Shown: positions 55,601 to 64,000 of the stretch, piece after piece
Layout of the letters: every line of letters starts with the position of its first letter
How positions within the stretch are numbered: position 1 is the stretch's first letter
Source of the DNA: Glutamicibacter ardleyensis
Lineage (GTDB): Bacteria; Actinomycetota; Actinomycetes; Actinomycetales; Micrococcaceae
Direction: 5' to 3'
NCBI RefSeq assembly: GCF_014644555.1
Contig: NZ_BMKX01000002.1
Location: forward strand, 310,001 to 374,000
Length of the DNA stretch: 64,000 nucleotides
Made by a program: the position numbers and the translations under genes
Notes under the pieces: model-generated
Databases searched by the model: none
What the model was told of the DNA's origin: nothing
Seen by the model: only the letters and a program-made list of their open reading frames with translations

Positions 55601-56956
55601 ATGAAAAAAACAAAACGTGGGTTGAAGCTCGTTCCCGCTCTTTCCGTGGCCTCAATCGGTTTGCTGCTGGCCGGTTGCTCCGGGGGAGCAGATCCCAATG
55701 ATCCCAATGCCCAAGGCGGGGAGACCCAAGTTGCCGAATCCGACGGAGTAGTGGATGTCTACGGACCAGTCACTGGCACCGAAGCTGAGCTGCTCGAGAA
55801 GTCCTGGGCCGACTGGTCTGAAGAGAACGGCATCAAGATCCGCTACACCGGCGACAAGAACTTCGAATCCCAGTTGGGCATCAAGGTCCAGGGCGGAGAT
55901 ACGCCTGACCTAGCAGTCTTCCCTCAGCCAGGTTTGCTGGAAGCTACCGTAGCTTCGGGCAAGGTGCAGAAACTTCCTGAAGGCGCCCAAGCTGAAGTGG
56001 GGAAGAACTGGTCTGAGGACTGGCAGAACTACGGCAAGGTGGACGGCGTCCAGTATGGTGCTCCGCTGATGGCCAGCGTCAAGGGCTACATCTGGTATTC
56101 GCCCAAGCAGTTCGAGGAATGGGGCGTCAGCGTTCCCAAGACTTGGGACGAAATGACCGCGCTGGGAACCGAAATTACCAAGAAGACCGATGAGCCTGCC
56201 TGGTGTGCAGGATTTGCCTCGGGCGAAGCATCGGGTTGGCCAGGCACTGACTGGATTGAGGACGCTGTCCTGCGCCAGTCGGGCACCGAAGCCTATGACA
56301 AATGGGTGTCCGGAGAACTGGAATTCACCTCGCCAGAAATCACCAGCGCATTTGATTCAGTTGGCGAGATCTTGCTGGATCCAAAGCAGGTCAACGCAGG
56401 CTATGGAGATGTAAAGTCCATTAATGCCACCGCGTTTGGTGACATCGGCACCGCAGTTGCCAAGGGCACTTGCCCGCTGACCCACCAGGCTTCATTCCTC
56501 GAAGGCTTCATCCTTGATGCCAAGAACGCAGACGGTGAAACACCTACGGTAGCTCCTGACGGAGATGTCTGGGCATTCATCGCACCACAATTCAACGAGG
56601 GTGATCCAACTTCGGTTGTCGGCGGTGGCGAATTCGTCGCGGCCTTCTCGAACGACGAAGACACTGCGAAGGTGCAGGAATACCTGGCCAGTGCAGACTG
56701 GGCCAATAGCCGAGTTAAGCTCGGTGGCGTGATCTCGGCAAACTCCGGCCTTGATCCAGAAAATGCCAGCAGTGATCTGCTGCGCTCTGCGGTGGAACTG
56801 CTGCAGGATCCAAGCACCACTTTCCGTTTCGACGGATCTGACCTGATGCCAAAGAGCGTCGGTGCCGATTCCTTCTGGAAGGGAATTGTGGACTGGATCG
56901 ATGGGAAGCCCACCAAGGAAGTTCTAGAGAACATCCAAGCCGGTTACGACTCTTAG
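55601..56956 (+). CDS. Sugar ABC transporter substrate-binding lipoprotein (alpha-glucoside type)
   Basis: A 451-residue extracellular lipoprotein of the bacterial family 1 solute-binding proteins. Lipobox LLAGC follows a basic start MKKTKRG; the mature part has the cleft pattern VDVYGPVTGTEAELLEKSW, a typical glucose/maltose-oligosaccharide binder, resembling AglE-type alpha-glucoside binders. The substrate is inferred only. ATG 55601 has GGAAGG upstream; the frame is open back to 55520. It heads an operon with two permease genes but no ATPase gene. Confidence 0.92.
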   Translation: MKKTKRGLKLVPALSVASIGLLLAGCSGGADPNDPNAQGGETQVAESDGVVDVYGPVTGTEAELLEKSWADWSEENGIKIRYTGDKNFESQLGIKVQGGDTPDLAVFPQPGLLEATVASGKVQKLPEGAQAEVGKNWSEDWQNYGKVDGVQYGAPLMASVKGYIWYSPKQFEEWGVSVPKTWDEMTALGTEITKKTDEPAWCAGFASGEASGWPGTDWIEDAVLRQSGTEAYDKWVSGELEFTSPEITSAFDSVGEILLDPKQVNAGYGDVKSINATAFGDIGTAVAKGTCPLTHQASFLEGFILDAKNADGETPTVAPDGDVWAFIAPQFNEGDPTSVVGGGEFVAAFSNDEDTAKVQEYLASADWANSRVKLGGVISANSGLDPENASSDLLRSAVELLQDPSTTFRFDGSDLMPKSVGADSFWKGIVDWIDGKPTKEVLENIQAGYDS

Positions 56957-56973
56957 TCACCAGTGAATAAGTG

Positions 56974-57000
56974 GGGGAGGCCGGTTCAACCGGCCTTCTC
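56974..57000 (+). repeat. Intercistronic stem-loop in the ABC operon
   Basis: AGGCCGGTT-C-AACCGGCCT is a perfect 19-base palindrome, extended by a GGGG/TCTC wobble stem. It lies between the binding-protein and first permease genes. Such stems raise expression of the binding protein relative to the permeases in many ABC operons; here this is inferred. Confidence 0.6.
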
Positions 57001-57023
57001 CAGCTTTAAAGGAGATATGATTC

Positions 57024-58163
57024 GTGTCTGATTTTTTCCAGTGGCTTGCCGGCTTGTCACCGCTTCTTCAAATACCGGTAATTTTGCTTTCCTTTGCCGT
57101 GGTGATCGGCCTGGTACTTGCGTTCGTTGAGGTTTCTACGAACCGTGGACGTGGCTTCGCAATTCTTCGTTTGCTCGCCTCCGTGCTCGTTCCTGTAGTA
57201 ATACTCTTATTGCTCGGGCTATATGCCTCGGTCATGTGGGTCGCCGCAGTGGCTGCCGTTCTCGGTCTTGCCGTGTATTTCTATGACCGCCGCTCACGGT
57301 CGGGGGCCGGCACTTTTCTTCAGCTAACAGGATTCCTGGCCCCGGCCATGATCTTGCTGGCAATAGGGCTGATTTACCCAACCATCCGAACAGCAATTAG
57401 TGCTTTCATGACCAACGACGGCTCCGGATTTGCCGGGCTGGCGAACTTCGCCTGGGTCTTTACCAGCCCCGATGGCTTGACCGCCCTGCTCAATACGCTG
57501 GTCTGGGTCTTGGTAGCCCCGGTGGTTTCAACGATTATCGGCTTGGCCTACGCCGCCTTCATCGACAAGAGCCGTGGTGAGAAGTTCTTCAAGCTGCTCG
57601 TTTTCATGCCGATGGCAATTTCATTTGTTGGCGCGTCGATCATCTTCAAATTCTTCTATGATGTGCGGCAAGGCGAACAAATTGGCGTATTGAACGCAAT
57701 CATCACCGCCTTCGGGGCGAAACCGGTGGACTGGCTAGGACTGGAACCATGGAACACCCTGTTCCTGGTCATCATCCTGATCTGGACCCAAGCTGGCTTC
57801 GCCATGGTGATTCTGTCCGCGGCAATTAAAGCGGTCCCTGCCGAACAGCTTGAAGCAGCTGCCTTGGACGGTACCACCCCGTGGCAGAGCTTCATGAATG
57901 TCACGCTGCCGGGAATCCGCTCATCGGTCATCGTTGTGCTGACCACCATTTCCATTGCTTCGCTGAAGGTCTATGACATCGTGTCCTCCATGACCGGTGG
58001 ACGCTCCGAGACCACGGTTCTGGCCTACGAAATGGTCCGGCAGTTCCAGCTGGGCAGCCGCACCGGTTACAGCTCCGCATTGGCAGTAGTCCTGTTTGTC
58101 CTGGTGCTTCCGATCATCATCTACAACGTTCGCCAGCAAAAGAAACAAGGAGGCACTCGATGA
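57024..58163 (+). CDS. Sugar ABC transporter permease (MalF/AglF-like)
   Basis: A 379-residue permease with about eight hydrophobic helices. The C-terminal EAA loop AVPAEQLEAAALDGTTPWQSF, which contacts the ATPase, is present. The extra N-terminal helices before helix 1 of the core match the MalF-like group of alpha-glucoside systems. GTG 57024 has AAAGGAG nine bases upstream. It overlaps the second permease gene by four bases. Confidence 0.92.
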   Translation: MSDFFQWLAGLSPLLQIPVILLSFAVVIGLVLAFVEVSTNRGRGFAILRLLASVLVPVVILLLLGLYASVMWVAAVAAVLGLAVYFYDRRSRSGAGTFLQLTGFLAPAMILLAIGLIYPTIRTAISAFMTNDGSGFAGLANFAWVFTSPDGLTALLNTLVWVLVAPVVSTIIGLAYAAFIDKSRGEKFFKLLVFMPMAISFVGASIIFKFFYDVRQGEQIGVLNAIITAFGAKPVDWLGLEPWNTLFLVIILIWTQAGFAMVILSAAIKAVPAEQLEAAALDGTTPWQSFMNVTLPGIRSSVIVVLTTISIASLKVYDIVSSMTGGRSETTVLAYEMVRQFQLGSRTGYSSALAVVLFVLVLPIIIYNVRQQKKQGGTR

Positions 58164-59107
58164 GTACGGTCAGTGATTCCTCGCGCCGCTTGCTTAAAGC
58201 CACCGAAAAAACCGGCGGGAAACTGCGCAAGGCCAGTTCGTCTCGAATTGCCACGGCCGCTGCGTTCCTTATCGCCGCGATCTGGACCATCCCGACATTT
58301 GGGCTTTTTGTCTCCTCATTCCGTGAAGCCAACGACATCAAAACCACTGGTTGGTGGACGGCCCTGTCCAACCCGTCATTTACGCTGGAGAACTACGCGC
58401 AAGCGTTCGTCTCGGGCGACAGCTTGCCGCTGTCCAAGGCGTTCTTGAACTCCTTGGTCATTACGATCCCGGCTGCCATCATCCCGATCATCATTGCCAG
58501 CTTGGCGGCCTACGCTTTTGCCTGGATCAATTTCAAAGGGCGCAACACTCTATTCATCTTGGTCTTTGCATTGCAGATTGTCCCGATCCAGATGGCGCTG
58601 GTTCCAATGCTGCAGATGTTTTCCGATGGCGTGAAAATCGGTGGGTTGTATATCCTTCCCGGGCTAGGCGTTAATGGGCTCGACGGCGCCTATGCCAAGG
58701 TTTGGATTGCCCATACGATTTTCGCCTTGCCTCTGGCGATCTTCATGCTGCATAACTTCATTTCGGAAATCCCGGAAGAAGTCATTGAAGCTGCACGAGT
58801 AGACGGTGCCGGGCACGGAACTATATTCACTCGTATCGTCCTTCCGCTGGCGACTCCTGCCATCGCGTCGTTTGGAATTTTCCAATTCCTCTGGGTATGG
58901 AATGACTTGCTGGTGGCCACGGTCTTCACCTCCGGTGGGGAACTTCCGATTACCAAGGCGCTTCAAGACCTCTCAGGTTCTTATGGCCAATCGTGGGAGC
59001 TGCTCACAGCCGGAGCGTTCATCTCGATGATCATTCCGCTGGTTGTCTTCTTCGCACTGCAACGATTCTTCGTGCGAGGTTTGCTGGCAGGAGCCAGCAA
59101 GGGCTAA
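58160..59107 (+). CDS. Sugar ABC transporter permease (MalG/AglG-like)
   Basis: A 315-residue permease with six helices and the EAA loop EIPEEVIEAARVDGAGHGTIF. Its ATG overlaps the TGA of the upstream permease. Both permeases have no ATPase gene next to them; in many actinobacteria a single MsiK-type ATPase elsewhere serves several such importers, which is the likely case here. A long terminator follows. Confidence 0.92.
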   Translation: MSTVSDSSRRLLKATEKTGGKLRKASSSRIATAAAFLIAAIWTIPTFGLFVSSFREANDIKTTGWWTALSNPSFTLENYAQAFVSGDSLPLSKAFLNSLVITIPAAIIPIIIASLAAYAFAWINFKGRNTLFILVFALQIVPIQMALVPMLQMFSDGVKIGGLYILPGLGVNGLDGAYAKVWIAHTIFALPLAIFMLHNFISEIPEEVIEAARVDGAGHGTIFTRIVLPLATPAIASFGIFQFLWVWNDLLVATVFTSGGELPITKALQDLSGSYGQSWELLTAGAFISMIIPLVVFFALQRFFVRGLLAGASKG

Positions 59108-59120
59108 GTCGAGCTCGTTC

Positions 59121-59170
59121 CAGAACCAGAGGGTGTCCGTCTGAAATCTCAGACGGACACCCTCTGGTTC
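59121..59170 (+). terminator. Long hairpin after the ABC operon
   Basis: Perfect 23-base arms (AGAACCAGAGGGTGTCCGTC... ) with an AATC loop, 14 bases after the stop codon. T-rich only weakly downstream (CTGTTCC). Confidence 0.85.
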
Positions 59171-59243
59171 TCTGTTCCCAAGCCATGAATCCTAGGTAGG
59201 CTCATGCCTAAAGGACCAGCAACACCACGAAGGCGGAATTCTC

Positions 59244-60431
59244 ATGGCAACCCTGTTGCTTACCAACATTGGACAGCTGACTACGGCTGACCAAAACGCC
59301 CGGGTGCTGGAACACGCCGCGGTGCTGATCCAAGACAGCCTGATCGCATGGGTCGGTGACATGGGCCAGGCACCGCAAGCCGATGAATCGATTGATCTCG
59401 GCGGGCGTGCGGTTTTGCCCGGCTGGGTTGACTCCCACAGCCACCTAATTTTCGGGGGCGACCGGGCCGAAGAATTCGTGGCACGCATGGCCGGGCAGTC
59501 GTATGCTGCCGGCGGCATCGCGGTCACCACTTCAGCTACCAGCCAGCTTTCCGATAACGAGCTGAGCGAAGCTGTGGCTGCACGCCGGGCGGAAGCTCTG
59601 GCAATGGGCACCACATGGATGGAAACCAAGACCGGTTATGGCCTGGCAGTGGATGAAGAGACCCGGCATTCGGTGCTGGGCAAACCGCTGGTTGATTCCT
59701 TGACCTTCCTCGGTGCGCACTTGGTACCTGCAGGATGGGATGCCGATGAGTACACGGAGTTGGTAACTGGCCCGATGCTGGATGCCGTGGCAGATAACGT
59801 TGACTTCGTCGATGTCTTCTGCGAACGCGGAGCTTTCACTGAAGAACAATCTCGCCGGGTCCTGGAAGCGGCAAGGGCAAAGGGACTGGCGACCAAGGTC
59901 CACGGAAACCAGCTGGGTCCTGGCCCAGGAGTGCAGCTGGCAGTGGAGTTCGGCAGCCACTCTGTAGACCACGTGAATTATCTGGAGGAAGAGGACATCC
60001 AGGCGCTCGCCGGAAGCTGGGCCGGCTGGGACTCAGCCACACGGACAGGAACTCCGGGCACGGTAGCAACCTGCTTGCCCGCCTGCGACCTGTCTACGCG
60101 ACAGCCGTTTGCACCGGGCCGCGAACTGCTTGATGCAGGTGTGCGAATTGCTTTGGCCAGCAACTGCAATCCGGGTACCAGCTACACGAGCAATATGAAC
60201 TTCTGCGTGGCTACCGCAGTGCTCCAAATGAACCTGTCGCTGGCTGAGGCAATCGAAGCGGCAACCTACGGCGGCGCCTTGGCCCTCGGAGTTGCCGGCC
60301 AAACCGGTTCCATCGAGGTAGGCAAACGTGCTGATCTGCATGTGCTTGACGCTCCGGTTGCTGCGCATCTGGCATACCGTCCCGGAATGAACCTGACCCA
60401 CAGCGTATATCGGGCCGGCAAAGCAATCTAG
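59244..60431 (+). CDS. hutI: Imidazolonepropionase
   Basis: Hydrolyses 4-imidazolone-5-propionate to formiminoglutamate, step three of histidine breakdown. The 395-residue metal-dependent amidohydrolase has VDSHSHLIFGGDRAEEF (HxH metal motif), METKTGYGL, the late His in KVHGNQLGPG, SVDHVNYL and ALASNCNPG. These match HutI rather than general amidohydrolases. GCGGAATTC is before ATG. Other hut genes are not seen on this side; it is separated from the ABC operon by a terminator. Confidence 0.93.
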   Translation: MATLLLTNIGQLTTADQNARVLEHAAVLIQDSLIAWVGDMGQAPQADESIDLGGRAVLPGWVDSHSHLIFGGDRAEEFVARMAGQSYAAGGIAVTTSATSQLSDNELSEAVAARRAEALAMGTTWMETKTGYGLAVDEETRHSVLGKPLVDSLTFLGAHLVPAGWDADEYTELVTGPMLDAVADNVDFVDVFCERGAFTEEQSRRVLEAARAKGLATKVHGNQLGPGPGVQLAVEFGSHSVDHVNYLEEEDIQALAGSWAGWDSATRTGTPGTVATCLPACDLSTRQPFAPGRELLDAGVRIALASNCNPGTSYTSNMNFCVATAVLQMNLSLAEAIEAATYGGALALGVAGQTGSIEVGKRADLHVLDAPVAAHLAYRPGMNLTHSVYRAGKAI

Positions 60432-60552
60432 CGGTTTGCCGCAGGCCACCGAGAACCGTGCTGCACCGGACACTATGCTCGGGGATTCCCGCCGGCGAGT
60501 GAGGAAGCCGATGAAATGGTAGCCGCCATTTCGACTCTCACTGTCCATGAGA

Positions 60553-61179
60553 CTAGGACGGCAATACGAATATTCCGTCTGGGCTCGGGAACCCGGAACG
60601 CTGCTTGATGTGCGCGTAGACGCTGACCGACCACGGGGAATATGACTGGTAGGGAGATAAATGCCAGTCGGAGAATCGTTGCATCAGTTGCAGCGAAGTA
60701 CCTTGGCGAAGCTCGTCCTGGTCTGCTGACCCGCCTTTGGTATGGCTGGTGGTGCCGATAATGAGCACGCCCGAAGAACTGCGCACCTGATCGGCCAAAC
60801 TGAAAATTCCACGTAGCTGTTCGCGTGGGATGAATGCCGGAACATTGCCGGCCAGCAAAATGGCGTCGTACTGTTCGGGCAGGCCATGGCTGCGCAAAGA
60901 GGCGCTCTCCAGCTGATTCGCTGACAGCTGCCTGAACCAGGTCCCGTCGAATAGCTCTGCAGCTACCTCCAGGACTTGGGGTGTGGGGTCTATGCCGTAG
61001 GCATGGTGTCCCATGCGGCGCAGCGCATTGACCGTATTGCCCACGCCGCAGCCGATGTCCAGAACCTGTGATTCACGGTGGCATAGCATGTCAGTGAATC
61101 GGGCGACTACTTCCAAATCAGTACCGTCCAGAGTCAGCGCTCGCATCTTGGCCGCATATGCATCGTAGTTCGTGCCCAT
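60553..61179 (-). CDS. SAM-dependent methyltransferase (class I)
   Basis: A cytoplasmic methyltransferase of about 208 residues with the SAM-binding motif VLDIGCGVGNTVNALRRMG near residue 45 and post motif I GIDPTPQVLEVAAE. The central ILLAGNVPAF corresponds to motif II/III. Substrate unknown. The start is uncertain: TTG 61203, GTG 61185 and ATG 61179 are all in frame, and none has a normal Shine-Dalgarno sequence. It is divergent from tpx. Confidence 0.9.
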   Translation of the reverse strand: MGTNYDAYAAKMRALTLDGTDLEVVARFTDMLCHRESQVLDIGCGVGNTVNALRRMGHHAYGIDPTPQVLEVAAELFDGTWFRQLSANQLESASLRSHGLPEQYDAILLAGNVPAFIPREQLRGIFSLADQVRSSSGVLIIGTTSHTKGGSADQDELRQGTSLQLMQRFSDWHLSPYQSYSPWSVSVYAHIKQRSGFPSPDGIFVLPS

Positions 61180-61277
61180 CTCCACAGTCTTGCATGAGCA
61201 CAAGGCGTGAGCGACTTGTTTGCGCTTGTTGGCTGAAAATATGGCTCCGGATTAGGCATCCATGATAAACAAGACCT

Positions 61278-61775
61278 ATGGCTAATACTGCTTTTAAGGG
61301 AACTCCCGTACAGACCATTGGTGAACTGCCAGCCGTAGGCTCGCAGGCTCCAGCATTCACCCTCACCGACACCGGCCTTGCAGATGTCACCAGCGAGTCG
61401 CTGGCTGGCCGCCGCGTAGTCCTGAACATCTTCCCATCAGTTGATACCGGTGTCTGCGCTGCCAGCGTTCGCCGTTTCAACGAACTGGCTGCCGGCCTGG
61501 AGAACACCACCGTAGTGTGCGTTTCCGCTGACCTGCCATTCGCCTTGGGCCGCTTCTGCGGTGCAGAGAACATCGAAAATGTGACCGCTGCTTCCGTGTT
61601 CCGCTCGGATTTTGGCTCGGACTACGGCGTGACCCAGGTAGATGGGCCACTAGCGGGCCTCTTGGCACGTTCCGTCGTCGTCTTGGACGAGACCGGCAAG
61701 GTCGTTTACACCCAGATCGTTCCGGAAATCACCACCGAGCCAGACTACGATGCTGCAATTGCAGCTCTGAGCTAG
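61278..61775 (+). CDS. tpx: Thiol peroxidase
   Basis: A 165-residue atypical 2-Cys peroxiredoxin that reduces peroxides with thioredoxin. The peroxidatic Cys lies in [17 protein letters not shown], a TxxC context, and the resolving Cys in [13 protein letters not shown]. Residues [21 protein letters not shown] and [11 protein letters not shown] are as in Tpx. The gene has its own terminator. Confidence 0.95.
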   Translation: MANTAFKGTPVQTIGELPAVGSQAPAFTLTDTGLADVTSESLAGRRVVLNIFPSVDTGVCAASVRRFNELAAGLENTTVVCVSADLPFALGRFCGAENIENVTAASVFRSDFGSDYGVTQVDGPLAGLLARSVVVLDETGKVVYTQIVPEITTEPDYDAAIAALS

Positions 61776-61805
61776 TCGCTTGTTCGCATCGATAATGATG
61801 CGCAG

Positions 61806-61837
61806 AAAATGCCCACCCGTGCTCGGGTGGGCATTTT
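61806..61837 (+). terminator. Terminator of tpx
   Basis: AAAATGCCCACCC / GGGTGGGCATTTT, 13-base perfect arms and a 6-base loop, with TTTT at the end of the 3' arm. Confidence 0.95.
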
Positions 61838-61973
61838 GCGTCTAAACAATAAATGGGGTCAATGACTACCGTTTGCTCCACGCATACTTCGGCAGACGTT
61901 TATGATCTGAATCGGACGTAAAACATCGAATGAGATCTCGCTTATTCGGCGAGTTGCGGGTTTGGCTGATTGG

Positions 61974-62429
61974 TTAAGCAGTCTTACTAGCTTTTAGAGA
62001 GTGAGTAGGGGCGATCGAAACCGATAAATCTCGCCCCTGCAATTCATTAACGATGAAGCTTAGCGAGCTTGAAAAGCCGTTGACATCAATCTGTTCCTGA
62101 ACAGTCCCACCTTCAGGCGTGCAAATGACTTTGATCTTTCCCTGATCCTGGTGCTTGTCATCCTGCCATACCACGGTGGACGAGGTGTCTTCGCCTTTGC
62201 GTCCAAGTACCGCTGAATGTTGGCCACCATTCAGTGGAATTCCAACTGAGACAGTTTGGATCTTTTCTTCGATGGTCGTTTTGGTCGCCGCAATTTCATT
62301 TTTTTGCATCGGCACTAGCGACGGTCCTGTTGATGGTGTGGAGATTTCTGATTTGCCAACGGAGCAACCTGTGAATGAGAGGGCAAGTGCAACGATTGTT
62401 GCGAAAATTAGAGTGCTTTTTGATCTCAA
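61974..62429 (-). CDS. Hypothetical lipoprotein of a two-gene unit
   Basis: A predicted lipoprotein of 151 residues: basic LRSKS start, hydrophobic segment, lipobox FTGC. The mature part is polar, then beta-rich (VSVGIPLNGGQHSAVLG, TVVWQDDKHQDQGKIKVIC). It resembles no family I know. TTG 62429 is preceded by AAGGAAT, which favours it over an upstream start at 62453. It follows a second unknown small gene by 13 bases. Lower GC than the chromosome around it. Confidence 0.65.
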   Translation of the reverse strand: MRSKSTLIFATIVALALSFTGCSVGKSEISTPSTGPSLVPMQKNEIAATKTTIEEKIQTVSVGIPLNGGQHSAVLGRKGEDTSSTVVWQDDKHQDQGKIKVICTPEGGTVQEQIDVNGFSSSLSFIVNELQGRDLSVSIAPTHSLKASKTA

Positions 62430-62442
62430 GATTAATTCCTTG

Positions 62443-62829
62443 TTAGGCAACAACTACTCGGAACTGGATTCCCGTAGGAGAAATTGCAGTCCCTGATCCG
62501 CTCGAAGTTTTGAATCCCGCAGTGTACTGCCGCCATTTGAAGATGTAGAAAGTGCTTTGTGGGCGAGCAACATACATTTGACGTGAGTTCATTTTAGACG
62601 ACGCGGAAGACAAAATTGTAGTTAGCGAGCTTTGGACCGTGAAGTTCGTATTTGCGTTGAATGCTTTGATGCACACACCTCCACCTGCAGACAAGCTAAC
62701 TGAGGCGGTGACTGAACGCGACAAATTGCCTTTCCCGCCTTTTCCTCCGATGCCACAGGACGACTCACTCGCACTCTTTTTGTTCAGCTTGCTGGTGGTC
62801 TCAACTTCAGGTTGTCGCAGGTTAGTCAT
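62443..62829 (-). CDS. Hypothetical small Gly/Ser-rich protein
   Basis: A 128-residue protein of unknown family. After a charged N-terminus (MTNLRQPEVETTSKLNKKS) comes SCGIGGKGGKGN, then beta-rich, Ser/Thr-rich segments and a C-terminal part with YVARPQSTFYIFKWRQY. There is no signal peptide, yet the composition resembles an exported or cell-surface beta protein. GAGGAGCC before ATG 62829 supports the start. It lies 35 bases from the start of a divergent CPBP protease gene and 13 bases before the lipoprotein gene. Confidence 0.55.
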   Translation of the reverse strand: MTNLRQPEVETTSKLNKKSASESSCGIGGKGGKGNLSRSVTASVSLSAGGGVCIKAFNANTNFTVQSSLTTILSSASSKMNSRQMYVARPQSTFYIFKWRQYTAGFKTSSGSGTAISPTGIQFRVVVA

Positions 62830-62863
62830 GAGGCTCCTCAGCACGCGCACAGTCAGATCAGCC

Positions 62864-62869
62864 TATGAT
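62864..62869 (+). promoter_or_regulatory. TATGAT -10 box of the CPBP protease gene
   Basis: Near-consensus -10 box seven bases before GTG 62877. It overlaps the ATG at 62865, which makes GTG 62877 (leaderless) the better start of the protease gene. Confidence 0.45.
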
Positions 62870-63647
62870 CGAAAATGTGAACGCTGAACAAATTGAGCAG
62901 ACAGCAACCCGCAAAACTCTCAGGTTTGAGATCATCTTGGTTCTAGCCCTGTCTTTGGGGCAGAGCGCGGTGTATTCACTGATTAGTTTCGCCGACAAGG
63001 TGAGCCGTGCGCCGTTGCGCGACCAGACCACGTCGATGAATAATCCGTTAAACACGCGCGAATACTTTGACCTGTCCTATCAGTTGCTGGATATTTTCTT
63101 CGCACTGATCCCGGTTCTTCTCGCACTGTATTTGATGCACCGCACCCTGGGCCGAAGCGTGAAGGATGTAGGGTTCGACTTCCGCCGTCCGGGTAAAGAT
63201 CTGTTACTTGGGGCCGGATTGTTTCTTGCCATGGGCCTTGGAACCCTGGGCGTATATGCCGCAGGCCGTGCCTTGGGAGTAACCACCGCGTTGTCCACGG
63301 CTAATCTTGGTGACTATTGGTGGAGCGTGCCGGTGCTGCTGCTTTCTGCCGTACGCCACGCGGTGCTTGAAGAAGTGATCATGCTCGGTTTCCTGTTTAC
63401 CTACGGTAAGAAGCTGAACCTGGGACCGTGGACGCTGATTCTCGGATCTGCGCTGATCCGCGGTAGCTACCACCTCTACCAAGGCGTCGGCCCGATGCTG
63501 GGAAACATAGCCATGGGTGTGATTTTCGGTTGGATTTACCAGAAATATGGGCGAGTGATGCCGTTGGTGATCGCGCACTTCTTGTTGGACGCAGTGGGAT
63601 TTGTCGGGTTCATGCTCTTCGGCCCCGCTATCGGTATCGGAGGCTAA
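62865..63647 (+). CDS. CPBP (CAAX) family intramembrane protease
   Basis: An intramembrane metalloprotease-like protein of 256-260 residues with about seven helices. The Abi/CPBP signature has the paired Glu in HAVLEEVIMLG, Ser-Tyr-His in RGSYHLYQG and the late His in VIAHFLLDAVGF; the Arg often found after EExxx is Met/Leu here. In other bacteria such proteins act in bacteriocin processing or self-immunity or in membrane protein maturation. ATG 62865 has no Shine-Dalgarno sequence; GTG 62877, seven bases after TATGAT, is a plausible leaderless start. It is divergent from two small unknown genes. Confidence 0.88.
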   Translation: MIENVNAEQIEQTATRKTLRFEIILVLALSLGQSAVYSLISFADKVSRAPLRDQTTSMNNPLNTREYFDLSYQLLDIFFALIPVLLALYLMHRTLGRSVKDVGFDFRRPGKDLLLGAGLFLAMGLGTLGVYAAGRALGVTTALSTANLGDYWWSVPVLLLSAVRHAVLEEVIMLGFLFTYGKKLNLGPWTLILGSALIRGSYHLYQGVGPMLGNIAMGVIFGWIYQKYGRVMPLVIAHFLLDAVGFVGFMLFGPAIGIGG

Positions 63648-63709
63648 CCCCACAACGGCAAGCATTGCGCAATGGCAATAAACGACGTTTTCAACGGTAC
63701 GTTTTACTT

Positions 63710-64000
63710 ATGCAAATCAGTGAACTCAAACTGACCGAAATAGGCGAAGCAACAGCCCTGTGGCGGAGCGTCGAGCTTACGCGGCCATGGAATGATCCGG
63801 AGGCAGATGCACGTAAAACACTGGAGAATCAGAGCTCTACGATTCTTGCGGGACGTCATGAGCAAAGACTGGTAGCTACAGCCATGGTTGGGTTCGACGG
63901 ACACCGAGGCTGGCTATATTACGTGGCGGTCCAACCCGGCATGCAGGGCCAGGGGTTTGGACAGGAGATTATGGGGGCAGCGTCGCGTTGGCTTGCTGAA
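63710..64000 (+). CDS. GNAT acetyltransferase, YpeA-like, 3' end outside the window
   Basis: The 97 visible residues open with LKLTEIGEATALWRSV and show the acetyl-CoA motif VQPGMQGQGFGQEIM, with RPWNDPEADA in between, as in the YpeA group of acetyltransferases. The frame is open to the right edge. ATG 63710 has TACGTT six bases upstream and no Shine-Dalgarno sequence. Confidence 0.88.
   Translation, partial: MQISELKLTEIGEATALWRSVELTRPWNDPEADARKTLENQSSTILAGRHEQRLVATAMVGFDGHRGWLYYVAVQPGMQGQGFGQEIMGAASRWLAE

Overview
The window is a contiguous stretch of a bacterial chromosome of Micrococcaceae type (Arthrobacter/Glutamicibacter-like). This placement is inferred from gene content: an acyl-CoA carboxylase epsilon subunit, a dithiol-less LpdA quinone reductase, an Rv1264-type adenylate cyclase, GatCAB, an MsiK-dependent type of sugar ABC system without its own ATPase, an Mfd with actinobacterial features, and many apparently leaderless genes. 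No rRNA, tRNA, CRISPR array, insertion sequence or phage module was seen. Both edges cut genes: mfd on the left, a GNAT acetyltransferase on the right.

Layout. 1-9 kb: the 3' part of mfd, a TPR gene, and a nucleoside catabolic operon on the minus strand (purine nucleoside phosphorylase, phosphosugar mutase, deoC, small membrane protein), divergent from lpdA. 9-12.3 kb: an MHS-type transporter, then a 590-base gene-poor stretch full of short repeats, a VanZ-like gene and a decayed small membrane gene. 12.3-16 kb: biotin carboxylase/BCCP subunit and a YgiB/YgiC-like pair (lipoprotein plus ATP-grasp glutathionylspermidine-synthase homologue). 16-21 kb: an autoregulated tetR-MMPL-maf operon. 21-27 kb: dicarboxylate/glutamate symporter, VOC protein, DUF885 peptidase-like protein, and the acyl-CoA carboxylase beta and epsilon subunits. 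27-35 kb: a plus-strand series of SDR, birA, a PH-domain/adenylate cyclase/PP2C signalling cassette, ligA and an inositol-monophosphatase-like gene. 35-46.5 kb: a PAP2-like gene with an unresolved start, a lipoprotein, an SRPBCC protein, nagB, acetyltransferases, a penicillin-binding protein, a maltokinase-cap protein and gatCAB. 46.5-51 kb: an antibiotic-phosphotransferase-like gene, a HAD hydrolase, and a MarR-controlled MFS/aldo-keto reductase unit. 51-60.5 kb: catabolism, with LysR divergent from tdh-kbl (threonine to glycine plus acetyl-CoA), LacI with a sugar ABC transporter, and hutI. 60.5-64 kb: a methyltransferase, tpx, two small unknown genes divergent from a CPBP (CAAX) protease, and a partial acetyltransferase.

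Most operons end in clean hairpins, listed individually. A recurring signal is a TANNNT box 6-7 bases before the start codon with no ribosome binding site, the known actinobacterial leaderless pattern; it is used below to judge several starts. The most unusual stretches are the GAACGAAAA repeat region upstream of the VanZ-like gene, the PH/cyclase/PP2C cassette, the YgiB/YgiC-like pair, and the small-protein/CPBP locus near 62 kb. None is demonstrably a new system from sequence alone.
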